Assembly (NCBI RefSeq): GCF_902499125.1
Contig: NZ_CABVPX010000032.1
Span: 1 to 64,000, forward strand
Reading direction: 5' to 3'
Origin: Burkholderia arboris
Lineage (GTDB): Bacteria; Pseudomonadota; Gammaproteobacteria; Burkholderiales; Burkholderiaceae
Length of the DNA stretch: 64,000 nt
In this document: positions 46,902 to 57,425 of the stretch, piece after piece
Position numbering within the stretch: the stretch's first letter is position 1
How the letters are laid out: the number at the start of each line of letters is the position of its first letter
Program-made: the position numbers and the translations under genes
The notes under the pieces: generated by a model
Database searches by the model: none
Told to the model about the DNA's origin: nothing
Seen by the model: the letters and a program-made list of their open reading frames with translations, nothing else

Positions 46902-47302
46902 TCGAACTCCTGAAAAAAAGGGGGCCTGGCGGCGTCGTGGGGCGACGTCGCGGCGTTCGGGTCTTTCAATGGAGCTGCGGGAGATACCGGCACGCGGGGC
47001 GATGCGACTGCACCGCGCGCCATCTGCACGCGGAGGCGTGCGTTACGGAACGGGAGGCGGGCACGCGTGCCGATCGGATCGGCGCGGTGATGTGCGCATG
47101 ATCATCGGTGCCGCGCCGCAATTGCCGCGGCGGCAAGCCGACCGCAGTCGGCCCGGTTCGGCCGGCCGCGCACGAGCGCGAGCGCGACGGCGGACACCGC
47201 CGTACGCGGACGTCGACATGGCGCGCCGGCGCGCGCCACACACGGGATTCGCATGTCTCCCCCACCCAGAAGGAATCGGCCTGTCAGCGGCCGTGTCCAA
47301 AG

Positions 47303-47331
47303 ATCTTATGAAACCTTTTATTGGTATTCAA
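47303..47331 (-). promoter_or_regulatory. Minus-strand sigma-70 promoter for the hexosaminidase gene
   Basis: On the minus strand: TTGAAT (47331-47326), 17-base spacer, TAAGAT (47308-47303). It lies in an AT-rich island and its -35 box is covered by the TGGTAT direct repeat. Confidence 0.6.
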
Positions 47332-47339
47332 GTGGTATC
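47322..47339. promoter_or_regulatory. Second probable NagR site
   Basis: TGGTATT (47322-47328), four bases, TGGTATC (47333-47339). The same arrangement, TGGTATT-N4-TGGTTAT, is at the nagR promoter. It overlaps the -35 box of the hexosaminidase promoter, so repression by the same GntR protein is likely. Confidence 0.65.
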
Positions 47340-47392
47340 AATCTGGCGCTAAATTGGCATCGGCTCCCGGCACCTGTCCGGCGGGGCCGGAC

Positions 47393-47420
47393 GAAAAAAA
47401 ACCTCGCGCGAGGCGAGGTT
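47393..47420 (-). terminator. Terminator of the cyd operon
   Basis: On the minus strand AACCTCGC and GCGAGGTT form an 8-bp stem (47420-47413 with 47407-47400), loop of five, followed by a run of T. It lies 44 bases after the cydX stop. Confidence 0.88.
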
Positions 47421-47463
47421 CGTTCCGGACGGCGGCCGCGCGATCGGCCGCGCGCGCCGGGCG

Positions 47464-47586
47464 TCAGTCGCGGCGTGCGCGCACGGGCGCCTCCTGCGCC
47501 TTCTGCCGCGCTTCGAGCCACATCGCGTTGACGATGCCGAACGACAGCGCGACGCCGATACCGAGAATCCAGCTGAAATACCACAT
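47464..47586 (-). CDS. cydX: Cytochrome bd oxidase subunit CydX
   Basis: A 40-residue protein starting MWYFSWILGIGVALSFGIVN, one membrane helix followed by AMWLEARQKAQEAP and a basic tail. This is the CydX/YbgT signature (N-terminal MWYFSWILG, conserved Glu in the tail). CydX is the third subunit required for stability of the bd oxidase haems. It follows cydB by about 60 bases on the same strand and is closed by the terminator at 47393-47420. It is easily missed because of its length. Confidence 0.93.
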   Translation of the reverse strand: MWYFSWILGIGVALSFGIVNAMWLEARQKAQEAPVRARRD

Positions 47587-47646
47587 GGTCCGACTCCTTG
47601 CGAAACGGTGGGCGAGGGCGCGTGCGCCCCGGCCCGGTTCAATGCA

Positions 47647-48783
47647 TCAATACATCGAGTGCTTGTTCTCTTCGAGCGTCTGGTGCGTGACCTTGCCGCG
47701 CATCACGCGATACACCCAGCTCGTGTAGATCAGGATGAGCGGCAGGAACACGATCACCGCGAACAGCATCACCTGCAGCGTCATGTGGCTCGACGTCGAA
47801 TCCCACACGGTCAGGCTGCTGCGCGGGTCGAGCGACGACGGCATGATGAACGGGAACATCGAGAAGCCCGCGGTCAGGATCACGCCGACGATCATCAGGC
47901 CCGTACAGAAGAACGCCGTCTTCTCCTGCTTCGAGCCGGCGAGCAGCAGCGCGAGCACGCCGCCTGCGATCCCGACGACAGGCGCCGCGATCATCCACGG
48001 GAATTCGCTGTAGTTCGCGAGCCACAGGCCCGAGCCGGCGGCGACGTCCTTGAGCAGCGGGTTCGCGACGGTGTCGGTCGGTGCGGCGTGGGTGATGTGG
48101 AAGCCGCCGATATACGACGCCACCAGCACGCCGGCCAGCACGAACAGCACGACCGCGAGGAACGACGCCGCGCGCAGTGCGATCGAGGCGCGGCGCGCGA
48201 TCACGCCGTCGGTCTTCATCTTGATGAACGCGGCGCCGTGCGCGACGAGCATCGTGAGGCTGACGAGCCCGCACAGCAGCGCGAACGGGTTCAGCAGCGC
48301 CCAGAAGCTGCCGTAGTAGGTCACGCGCAGGTCGCTGTCGAACTTGAACGGCACGCCCTGCAGCAGGTTGCCGAACGCGACGCCGAACACGAGCGCCGGC
48401 ACGAAGCCGCCGATGAACAGGCCCCAGTCCCAGCCCGCGCGCCAGCGCGGGTCCGGCCGCTTGCTGCGGTAGTCGAAGCCCACGGGCCGGAAGAACAGCG
48501 CGAACAGCACGAGCAGCATCGCGAAGTAGAAGCCGGAGAACGACGCCGCGTAGACGAGCGGCCAGGCGGCGAACATCGCGCCGCCGGCCGTGATCAGCCA
48601 CACCTGGTTGCCTTCCCACGTTGCGCCGACGGTGTTGACGATGATGCGGCGCTCTTCGTCGGTCTTGCCGAGGAACGGCAGCAGCGCGGTCGCGCCCATG
48701 TCGAAGCCGTCGGTGACGGCGAAGCCGATCAGCAGCACGCCGACGAGCAGCCACCAGATCAGCTTGAGAGTTGCATAGTCCAT
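47647..48783 (-). CDS. cydB: Cytochrome bd ubiquinol oxidase subunit II
   Basis: Structural subunit of the high-affinity bd oxidase. The 378-residue membrane protein begins [20 protein letters not shown] and has [20 protein letters not shown], the repeated four-helix pattern of CydB and the [20 protein letters not shown] block (part). It follows cydA by 31 bases in the same transcript. Confidence 0.97.
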   Translation of the reverse strand: MDYATLKLIWWLLVGVLLIGFAVTDGFDMGATALLPFLGKTDEERRIIVNTVGATWEGNQVWLITAGGAMFAAWPLVYAASFSGFYFAMLLVLFALFFRPVGFDYRSKRPDPRWRAGWDWGLFIGGFVPALVFGVAFGNLLQGVPFKFDSDLRVTYYGSFWALLNPFALLCGLVSLTMLVAHGAAFIKMKTDGVIARRASIALRAASFLAVVLFVLAGVLVASYIGGFHITHAAPTDTVANPLLKDVAAGSGLWLANYSEFPWMIAAPVVGIAGGVLALLLAGSKQEKTAFFCTGLMIVGVILTAGFSMFPFIMPSSLDPRSSLTVWDSTSSHMTLQVMLFAVIVFLPLILIYTSWVYRVMRGKVTHQTLEENKHSMY

Positions 48784-48814
48784 AGCGATTCCTTGTTCCG
48801 TTTCAGGTGCGTGC

Positions 48815-50395
48815 TCACGCCGGGGCGTGCTCGCTGGCGGCTGCGATTTCGTGGTGATAGCGGCCGGTATGCAGCGACGACGGGCCGAGGCGCGCGTACT
48901 TGAACATCAGCTTGATCTCGATGACGAACAGCGCCGTATAGAACAGGATGAAGCCCGCGAGGCTCAGGTACAGGTCGCTCGGCTGCAGGCTCGACGCGGA
49001 CAGGTGCGTCGGCAGCACGCCGGCGATCGTCCACGGCTGGCGGCCGAGCTCGGCGACGATCCAGCCGAATTCGATCGCGATCCACGGCAGCGGGATCGCC
49101 CACACCGCATAGCGCAGGAACCAGCGGCGGTTGTCCTGCAGCAGTTCGCGGCGCGCGCAGAACCAGAACGCGGCGATGAACGTCGCGACGAACAGGAAGC
49201 CGAGGGCCACCATGATCCGGAACGAGAAGAACACGGGCGCGACCGGCGGGATCGTCTTCTTCGCGGCGGCCTTGATCTGCTCGGGCGTCGCATCGACCAC
49301 GTTCGGCGTGAACTGCTTGAGCATCAGCCCGTAGCCGAGATACTGCTTGTGCTGGTCGAACAGCGCGCGGGTCGCGTCGCTCGTGTCGCCCTGCTTGATC
49401 TTCTGCAGCGCGCCGTACGCGACCATCCCGCTCTGGATGTGCTCCTCGCTGTGCTTCGCGAGCTCGCGCAGGCCGATCACCGGTTCGTCGATCGAGCGCG
49501 TCGCGATCAGGCCGAGCGCGTACGGGATCTTGATCGCGTAGTCGGTGCGCTGTGCTTCCTGGTTCGGAATGCCGATCAGCGTGAACGATGCTGGCGCCGG
49601 CTGCGTTTCCCATTCGGATTCGATCGCGGCGAGCTTCATCTTCTGCACTTCGCCGGTCGTATAGCCCGATTCGTCGCCGAGCACGATCACGCACAGCGTC
49701 GCTGCGAGGCCGAAGCCGGCCGCGACTGCGAACGAGCGCAGCGCGAAGTCGACGTCGCGCTTCTTCAGCAGGTACCACGACGACACGCCGAGCACGAACA
49801 TCGCCGCCGACACGTAGCCGGCCGACACCGTGTGCACGAACTTCACCTGCGCGACCGGGTTGAACAGCACGTCGAACAGGCTCGTCATCTCCATGCGCAT
49901 CGTCTGGTAGTTGAACTCGGCGCCGACCGGGTTGTTCATCCAGCCGTTCGCGACGAGGATCCACAGCGCGGACAGGTTCGAGCCCAGCGCGACGAGGAAC
50001 GTGACCATCAGGTGCTTGACCTTCGACAGGCGGTTCCAGCCGAAGAAGAACAGGCCGACGAATGTCGATTCGAGGAAGAACGCCATCAGGCCTTCGACCG
50101 CGAGCGGCACGCCGAAGATGTCGCCGACATAGTGCGAGTAGTACGACCAGTTCGTACCGAACTGGAATTCGAGCGTGATGCCGGTGGTCACGCCCATCGC
50201 GAAGTTGATGCCGAACAGCTTGCCCCAGAACTGGGTCATGTCCTTGTAGACCTGTTTGCCGGTCATCACGTAGACGGCTTCCATGATGACGAGCAGCCAG
50301 GACAGGCCGAGCGTCAACGGCACAAACAGGAAATGGTAGAGCGCCGTGATGCCGAACTGCAGACGTGACAGATCGACGACTTCGCTACTTATCAT
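48815..50395 (-). CDS. cydA: Cytochrome bd ubiquinol oxidase subunit I
   Basis: Catalytic subunit carrying haems b558, b595 and d; oxidises ubiquinol and reduces oxygen without proton pumping. The 526-residue protein begins [22 protein letters not shown] with the b595 histidine region. It has GRQPW in the quinol loop and a long E. coli-type quinol loop ([18 protein letters not shown]). The ATG at 50395 lies inside the end of cydP (11-base overlap), so translation is coupled. Confidence 0.97.
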   Translation of the reverse strand: MISSEVVDLSRLQFGITALYHFLFVPLTLGLSWLLVIMEAVYVMTGKQVYKDMTQFWGKLFGINFAMGVTTGITLEFQFGTNWSYYSHYVGDIFGVPLAVEGLMAFFLESTFVGLFFFGWNRLSKVKHLMVTFLVALGSNLSALWILVANGWMNNPVGAEFNYQTMRMEMTSLFDVLFNPVAQVKFVHTVSAGYVSAAMFVLGVSSWYLLKKRDVDFALRSFAVAAGFGLAATLCVIVLGDESGYTTGEVQKMKLAAIESEWETQPAPASFTLIGIPNQEAQRTDYAIKIPYALGLIATRSIDEPVIGLRELAKHSEEHIQSGMVAYGALQKIKQGDTSDATRALFDQHKQYLGYGLMLKQFTPNVVDATPEQIKAAAKKTIPPVAPVFFSFRIMVALGFLFVATFIAAFWFCARRELLQDNRRWFLRYAVWAIPLPWIAIEFGWIVAELGRQPWTIAGVLPTHLSASSLQPSDLYLSLAGFILFYTALFVIEIKLMFKYARLGPSSLHTGRYHHEIAAASEHAPA

Positions 50396-50666
50396 GGTGG
50401 TCTCCCTCGGTGGATGCAGGCGCCGGTACCGAGAGCAGCTTCTCGGCGACGGCGGCAGGCGGAAGCGACATGTGCTCGGCCTGCGGATGATTGAAGAATG
50501 CGTATTTGAGCGACATCAGGAGGATCAGCTTGACGATCAGCACCAGGGTGATGTCGCGGGCGAGGGTCGGTCCGCGTGCCCACGCGGCGATGCGCGCGCG
50601 CCAGCCGATCGTGCGGGCCGGCCGCGGGGGAGACGGCGGCGCAGGCTCTTTATTGATCGAGATCAA
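50385..50666 (-). CDS. cydP: Small cytochrome bd-associated membrane protein CydP
   Basis: The 93-residue product has a Pro-rich N-terminus, the segment [28 protein letters not shown] with one membrane helix, and a polar tail. This fits the CydP family found before cydA in beta- and gamma-proteobacteria. Its function is a proposed accessory subunit. The only usable start in frame is TTG at 50666, and this codon lies inside a perfect FNR-type dyad. An AGGA site lies nine bases upstream. The start is therefore less certain than the gene. Confidence 0.75.
   Translation of the reverse strand: MISINKEPAPPSPPRPARTIGWRARIAAWARGPTLARDITLVLIVKLILLMSLKYAFFNHPQAEHMSLPPAAVAEKLLSVPAPASTEGDHHDK
50653..50666. 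promoter_or_regulatory. FNR/ANR-type dyad at the start of the cyd operon
   Basis: TTGAT-CGAG-ATCAA matches the FNR/ANR consensus TTGAT-N4-ATCAA exactly. It fits oxygen control of a bd oxidase operon. It overlaps the proposed TTG start of cydP, so either the site acts from within the leader or the cydP start is elsewhere. Confidence 0.75.
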
Positions 50667-50685
50667 GGCGATTATCCTGAATCGA

Positions 50686-50721
50686 TTTAGGTCGGATTTG
50701 GGGCGACTTTACGTCGGATTT
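50686..50721. repeat. Paired 14-bp direct repeat with 22-bp period before cydP
   Basis: TTTAGGTCGGATTT (50686-50699) and TTTACGTCGGATTT (50708-50721) differ at one base and are 22 bases apart, two helical turns. They sit 20-55 bases upstream of the cydP start, where a regulator or RNA polymerase would bind. Confidence 0.7.
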
Positions 50722-50838
50722 ATGACGGCCGTGAAGCTGTTTTAATCCTTTTGCGCCGGACATGCCAATTTTAAAAGGACGGCTTTCCGATGCCGAGTGC
50801 TGCGCTGCGGCAGACCGTCGCGAAACGCGGGGCAAAAG

Positions 50839-50852
50839 TTGAGGCAGATCAA
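50839..50852. promoter_or_regulatory. Second FNR-like dyad upstream of cyd
   Basis: TTGAG-GCAG-ATCAA, nine of ten consensus positions. It lies about 175 bases upstream of the cydP start. I found no good -10 at the distance expected for a class II FNR promoter. Confidence 0.5.
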
Positions 50853-50922
50853 GGTTATGCGGAAGGGGCCCGGAAACGGCCTGATACCCGACGAATCAGG
50901 TCAAATTAATCGGCAGTGAAGC

Positions 50923-50994
50923 GGACGAAGAAACGGACGAAGAAACGGGCGGAGAAATGCGCGCTGAAGCGCACGCAGAAGCGTGTGCAAGCAC
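50923..50994 (+). repeat. Six degenerate 12-base tandem repeats
   Basis: Units 1 and 2 (50923-50934, 50935-50946) are identical GGACGAAGAAAC; units 3-6 drift (GGGCGGAGAAAT, GCGCGCTGAAGC, GCACGCAGAAGC, GTGTGCAAGCAC). Read on the plus strand from a GTG at 50916 they would give repeats of Lys-Arg-Thr-Lys, running into the rpoH terminator. Confidence 0.6.
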
Positions 50995-51010
50995 GCGAAA
51001 AAGACGGGCG

Positions 51011-51043
51011 AAAAAAAACCGCTGCCGGTCGGGCAGCGGTTTT
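51011..51043 (-). terminator. Terminator of rpoH
   Basis: Minus-strand stem AAAACCGCTGCC with GGCAGCGGTTTT (51043-51032 with 51026-51015), loop of five, then a run of eight T. It starts 29 bases after the rpoH stop. Confidence 0.93.
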
Positions 51044-51071
51044 CGATGAGGCGCTCTAAATCGCCGTGGAT

Positions 51072-52007
<936 letters not shown>

Positions 52008-52070
52008 TAAAAAAACTCCTTTGGAATCAGGGACAAACCCCCGGTCTCGAATGAGATTCCGTGGGCCATC

Positions 52071-52097
52071 TTAGCACTCCCGCAAGACGAGTGCTAA
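52071..52097. promoter_or_regulatory. CIRCE element (HrcA operator) upstream of rpoH
   Basis: TTAGCACTC (52071-52079), nine bases, GAGTGCTAA (52089-52097): an exact match to the CIRCE consensus. On the minus strand the element overlaps TAAGAT, a possible -10 box for rpoH. HrcA would therefore repress rpoH. Confidence 0.95.
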
Positions 52098-52137
52098 TTC
52101 CTTAGAGCGGGCGGGGGCATCCGAGTTCCCGGTTTTT

Positions 52138-52161
52138 CTATCGATCAAGTGGAGTCGATAG
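52138..52161. repeat. Dyad CTATCGA-N10-TCGATAG
   Basis: Perfect 7-bp inverted repeat, arms 52138-52144 and 52155-52161, about 210 bases upstream of pagL and 41 bases from CIRCE. No T-run follows in either direction within the expected distance on the plus strand, so it looks like an operator rather than a terminator. Confidence 0.5.
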
Positions 52162-52369
52162 TCTAATCTGCGACAGGAGGCGCGACGCGAAGTTCCGTAA
52201 GCCGTTGTTTCTGATGACAATCAGTAGACGATTTCGATTTTTGTCGTTTTGGAAGGAAGCCATTTCGCTTCGTGATGCCGATCCGAAAAGTCCTTTACCA
52301 TAACATTCAGTTCGCTCGGGCCAAGCCGTTGCGGCAGGCTCCATTCAACCCAAAAAGTTGGAGTGTCAG

Positions 52370-52939
52370 ATGAACAATAAGAAGAATCGCCGGCCCCGCA
52401 GCCGGCTTGCGCTGCATGCATTGTTGGCAGCGTCACTTCTGGGCGGATCGGGTGCGGCGTTTGCGGATCGATGGGGGATCCAGGCGGGCGGCGGGTTTTC
52501 GGATCGTCGCGGGATCGACAAGGGCGATCTCGGCGTCGTGTGGGATCCGGGCTGGAACTGGTGGCAGGTCGGCGGCTGGCACTTCGCGTTTGTCGTCGAA
52601 GGGCACGTCGGGTACTGGCACACGGGCGGCAACGTCCACAGCAGCATCGGCGAATTCGGCGTGACGCCGATGTTCCGCTTCATCAGGAGCGCGGGGGAGA
52701 TTCGCCCGTTCATCGAGGCCGGCGGTGGTGTGCGGCTTCTGACACACCCGACGATCTCGAACAATTTTTCGCTGTCGACCGCGTTCCAGTTCGCACCGAC
52801 TGCGGGCGTCGGCGTGCAGTTCGGCCAACGGCAACAGTATCAGGTCGGCTACCGTTTTGAACATGTGTCTAACGCGGGTATCAAAGAGCCGAATCCTGGT
52901 ATAAATTTCCACCAGTTCTACGTGCAGTACAACTTCTGA
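52370..52939 (+). CDS. pagL: Lipid A 3-O-deacylase PagL
   Basis: Outer-membrane esterase that removes the 3-position acyl chain from lipid A, lowering immune recognition of LPS. The 189-residue product has a signal peptide ending AAFAD and then an eight-strand barrel pattern. The catalytic His and Ser are in YRFEHVSNAGI, close to the end, with a nearby Glu (IKEPNPG). It finishes FHQFYVQYNF with a terminal Phe, typical of barrel proteins. ATG at 52370 follows a GGAG site; an ATG four codons upstream is in frame. Confidence 0.93.
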   Translation: MNNKKNRRPRSRLALHALLAASLLGGSGAAFADRWGIQAGGGFSDRRGIDKGDLGVVWDPGWNWWQVGGWHFAFVVEGHVGYWHTGGNVHSSIGEFGVTPMFRFIRSAGEIRPFIEAGGGVRLLTHPTISNNFSLSTAFQFAPTAGVGVQFGQRQQYQVGYRFEHVSNAGIKEPNPGINFHQFYVQYNF

Positions 52940-52984
52940 TCCGTACGCCCGCGCACGGCGGGCGCGTTGCCGAGGAGTCAGGCG

Positions 52985-53368
52985 ATGGCGAAGGTGATCG
53001 ATGCGATCCGCGCGCTCGAGCGCGATCGGTTCCGGGCGATGGTGGACGGGGACGGCGAGGCGCTCGACGCGCTATTGTCGGACAAGGTGTTCTTCGTCCA
53101 CACCAATGGCAAACGCGAAACCAAGCAGCAGTTCATCGACGCCATCGTCGCCGGCCGCCGCCGCTATCGCCAGATCGAAATCCAGTCTCAGGACGTGTTG
53201 CCCGTCGGCGACGAAACCTGCGTCGTCACGGGGCGCGCGTTGATCGAGATGGAAACGAACAACGGCGGTCTGGTCTTCCCGATTGCCTATACCTCCGTCC
53301 ACACGCACGAGCAGGGCCGCTGGAGCCTGTTCGCGTGGCAGGCGACGCGGTGCGCGACCGAGACATGA
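52985..53368 (+). CDS. NTF2-like (SnoaL/DUF4440-type) protein
   Basis: The 127-residue product shows the cone-shaped NTF2-like fold pattern: helix AIRALERDRFRAMVDGDGEALDALLSD, strand VFFVHTNGKRETKQQFIDAI (part), and later strands ending WSLFAWQATR. Such proteins may be enzymes or scavengers; no catalytic residues can be named. ATG at 52985 follows GAGGAG. It is 45 bases after pagL and may be co-transcribed. Confidence 0.85.
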   Translation: MAKVIDAIRALERDRFRAMVDGDGEALDALLSDKVFFVHTNGKRETKQQFIDAIVAGRRRYRQIEIQSQDVLPVGDETCVVTGRALIEMETNNGGLVFPIAYTSVHTHEQGRWSLFAWQATRCATET

Positions 53369-53511
53369 GCGCGCATCGCGCGCCTTTTCATGTCCCCGAA
53401 TCGAGCGGCCTTGTGGGCCGCTTTTTGCTGGCCCGTGCGGCGCGGATTGCGCGGCGCACGGGCGGTCACGCGCCGCTCGCTGGCATGTCACCCTGAGTCG
53501 AAGCCCGGCGG

Positions 53512-55392
<1,881 letters not shown>

Positions 55393-55407
<15 letters not shown>

Positions 55408-55467
55408 CGATAGCGGCCGCGCTAGGCGGCCGGAGGTAATTCGGAGGGTGTTCGGAAAGGAACGCAT
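55393..55467 (-). CDS. leuL: Leucine leader peptide of leuA
   Basis: Twenty-four codons, MRSFPNTLRITSGRLARPLS then LRLA. The last ten codons contain four leucines, all CTA, a rare codon in this GC-rich genome. The stop codon lies in a hairpin loop. A promoter TTGACA-N16-CATAGA (55504-55477) places the start of transcription only 2-4 bases before the ATG, so the peptide is nearly leaderless. This is the layout of ribosome-mediated leucine attenuation; the symbol is given by analogy. Confidence 0.75.
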
Positions 55468-55476
55468 GGCGACCAC

Positions 55477-55504
55477 TCTATGCCAGGATGCGGCAGTGTG
55501 TCAA
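55477..55504 (-). promoter_or_regulatory. Sigma-70 promoter of the leuA leader
   Basis: On the minus strand TTGACA (55504-55499, perfect), 16-base spacer, CATAGA (55482-55477). The start of transcription should be near 55470. Confidence 0.7.
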
Positions 55505-55541
55505 ATGGTCGGGATAAAGGGGCGGGTCGCCGGCCGTGCCG

Positions 55542-56516
55542 TCAGCGCGCGATACGGGCGATCTGCACGATCGTCGCGACCTGCCGCGAAACCGTGTCCG
55601 GCACCGGCACCTCGCCGCGCAGCACGGCGTCCGTCCACGCGGCCGTGGTCGCCGCATCGCGCGATTCGGGCAGCGCGACGGGCGGCGCATCGGTCGACGA
55701 ACGTTCGGCCTCGATCAGCGTGTCGCACGCGCCGTCGTGCAGCCAGTCGACCTGCACCTGGCGCCGCGTGTCGGCGACGGCTTCGCCCTCGGTGCCGCGC
55801 GCGAGCAGCGCGCCGCCGAGCGCGGCGTCCGGATGATCGCGGAACAGCTGCGCGAGGCTGTCACGGTACGGCGGATGCGTGTAGTTGACGAGCCGCAGCC
55901 CGGCCGGCGCGAACGGCTGCAGGATCTTCACGAGCGTGTGCGTCGAATTGCGTACGCCGAGTACGCTGCGCATCGACAGCAGGTGTGCAAGGCGCGGCGC
56001 CAGGACTTCGATCGGTGCGAACGCGACGCGGCGCTCGGCGAGCATGTCTTCGATCGCATCGTGCGACGTCGACGGCGCGAGCGACAGTGCCGAGAAAATT
56101 TCCGCGCTCGTCACGCGGCCCGGATCGCGCTCCACACCGTGCACGAGCACCGGCACGCCTTCGCGCGCGAGCAGCAGCGCGAGCAGCGGCACGAGGTTCG
56201 GCTGCTTGCGCGCACCGTTGTAGCTCGGGATCGCCACCGGGCGGAATGCCGCGTCCTGCACATGCACGGGCTCGAACGATGCCTGCGCGGCGGCGAGCAT
56301 CGCGGCCAGTTCGTCGGCGGATTCGCCTTTCAGCCGATAGGCGATCAGGATCGCGCCCAGTTCGACGTCCGACACGCGTGCGTCGAGCATTGCGCGATAG
56401 AGCTCGAACGTGTCCTCGGCGGACAGCGCGCGCGCGCCGTGCGGGCCGCGGCCGATTTCCTTGATGAAGCGGGCGCACGGGAACGGAGCGGTGGCGGGAT
56501 CGTGGGAAGCGGTCAT
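55542..56516 (-). CDS. ybiB: YbiB-type protein (anthranilate phosphoribosyltransferase-like fold)
   Basis: The 324-residue product has the helical N-terminal and alpha/beta domains of the TrpD-like glycosyltransferase family (IKEIGRGPHGARALSAEDTFELYRAMLDARVSDVELGAIL in part; PSYNGARKQPNLVPLLALLLA). YbiB keeps the TrpD fold but lacks its anthranilate and PRPP site residues and binds nucleic acid in E. coli. The DNA-binding role is family-based. ATG at 56516. It lies upstream of leuA on the same strand. Confidence 0.85.
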   Translation of the reverse strand: MTASHDPATAPFPCARFIKEIGRGPHGARALSAEDTFELYRAMLDARVSDVELGAILIAYRLKGESADELAAMLAAAQASFEPVHVQDAAFRPVAIPSYNGARKQPNLVPLLALLLAREGVPVLVHGVERDPGRVTSAEIFSALSLAPSTSHDAIEDMLAERRVAFAPIEVLAPRLAHLLSMRSVLGVRNSTHTLVKILQPFAPAGLRLVNYTHPPYRDSLAQLFRDHPDAALGGALLARGTEGEAVADTRRQVQVDWLHDGACDTLIEAERSSTDAPPVALPESRDAATTAAWTDAVLRGEVPVPDTVSRQVATIVQIARIAR

Positions 56517-56695
56517 CGGGGCGTGGGGCGGGCGGCCGGCATCGGGCCGCGCGGTGAGCGGTGAGGAATGCCCCGAGTATCGCACGGGCGCAGGCGCGCA
56601 TCGTGCCGCGCTACACTCTGGGTCCCGGCGGTGCGCGCGCCGGCTGCGCCGCGCCCGTGCCGTTGCCGGCCGAATACGACTACGAGAGACATCCC

Positions 56696-57340
56696 ATGAA
56701 GCTCTACAGCTATTTCCGCAGTTCCGCGTCGTACCGCGTGCGGATTGCCCTGAACCTGAAGCGGCTGCCGTTCGACTATGTCCCCGTGCACATGCTGCGC
56801 GACGGCGGCGAGCAACTGAAGGACGCGTACCGCGCACTGAACCCGGATGCGGTCGTGCCGACGCTGATCGACGACGACGCGACGCTGCAGCAGTCGCTCG
56901 CGATCATCGAGTATCTCGAGGAAACCCATCCCGAGCCCGCGCTGCTGCCGAAGGAGCCGGTCGATCGCGCGTACGTGCGCGCGGTCGCCCTGCAGATCGC
57001 GTGCGAAATCCATCCGCTCAACAACCTGCGCGTGCTGAAGTACCTGAAGCACACGCTGAAGGTGCCCGAGGAGGCGAAGAACGCGTGGTACCGGCACTGG
57101 ATCGAGGCCGGCTTCGAAACGCTCGAGTCGCGTCTCGCGAACGATCCGCGCACCGGCAAGCTGGTTTTCGGCGACACGCCGACGCTCGCCGACGTGTGCC
57201 TCGTGCCGCAGGTGTTCAACGCGAACCGCTTCTCGATCGATACCACGCGCTTTCCGACGATCCAGCGGATCGTCGATCATGCCGCGACGCTCGACGCGTT
57301 CAAGGCCGCCGAGCCGGGCGTGCAGCCCGACGCGGAGTGA
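56696..57340 (+). CDS. maiA: Maleylacetoacetate isomerase (zeta-class glutathione transferase)
   Basis: Glutathione-dependent isomerisation of maleylacetoacetate to fumarylacetoacetate in tyrosine/homogentisate breakdown. The 214-residue protein has the zeta signature SSASYRVRIALNLKRL at residues 9-24, the glutathione-binding DDATLQQSLAIIEYLEE block, and a C-terminal helical domain with PTLADVCLVPQVFNANRF. Other homogentisate genes are not in this window, so the exact substrate is inferred. ATG at 56696 gives the family start MKLYSYFRSS. Confidence 0.92.
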   Translation: MKLYSYFRSSASYRVRIALNLKRLPFDYVPVHMLRDGGEQLKDAYRALNPDAVVPTLIDDDATLQQSLAIIEYLEETHPEPALLPKEPVDRAYVRAVALQIACEIHPLNNLRVLKYLKHTLKVPEEAKNAWYRHWIEAGFETLESRLANDPRTGKLVFGDTPTLADVCLVPQVFNANRFSIDTTRFPTIQRIVDHAATLDAFKAAEPGVQPDAE

Positions 57341-57379
57341 GCGCGGCGCACCCGCTGCGAGCATGAGCGCGCACGCATG

Positions 57380-57403
57380 AAAAAGGGCGCCCGAAGGCGC
57401 CCC
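57380..57403. terminator. UUCG-loop terminator between maiA and ftsY
   Basis: GGGCGCC (57385-57391) pairs with GGCGCCC (57396-57402). On the minus strand the loop is TTCG and a run of five T follows, so it is a strong ftsY terminator and may also serve maiA. Confidence 0.88.
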
Positions 57404-57425
57404 GTGCGATGCGTGCCGACGAGGT

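Larger units (their letters stand above)
46902..47392 (-). other. Long leader and control region of the hexosaminidase gene
   Basis: No gene seen in either direction across this stretch, part of a 562-base gap up to cydX. A minus-strand promoter near 47303-47331 implies an untranslated leader of about 395 bases. The leader is very GC-rich and full of short inverted repeats, but I could not assign a known riboswitch or leader peptide. Confidence 0.5.
50667..51010. other. 344-base gap between cydP and the rpoH terminator
   Basis: No gene accepted. From left to right it holds two 14-bp direct repeats (50686-50721), a second FNR-like dyad (50839-50852) and a run of degenerate 12-base repeats (50923-50994). 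Confidence 0.6.
52008..52369. other. 362-base divergent control region between rpoH and pagL
   Basis: No gene seen. It contains the CIRCE element (52071-52097), a dyad CTATCGA-N10-TCGATAG (52138-52161), and an AT-rich right half leading into pagL. In that half, TTTACCATAACATT near 52295 may hold the pagL promoter. Confidence 0.6.

Noticed and set aside
50916-51060. 48-codon basic peptide from the 12-base repeats as a gene
   Set aside because: It runs through the rpoH terminator, has no ribosome-binding site, starts at GTG and consists of simple repeats. Kept only as a repeat and a finding.
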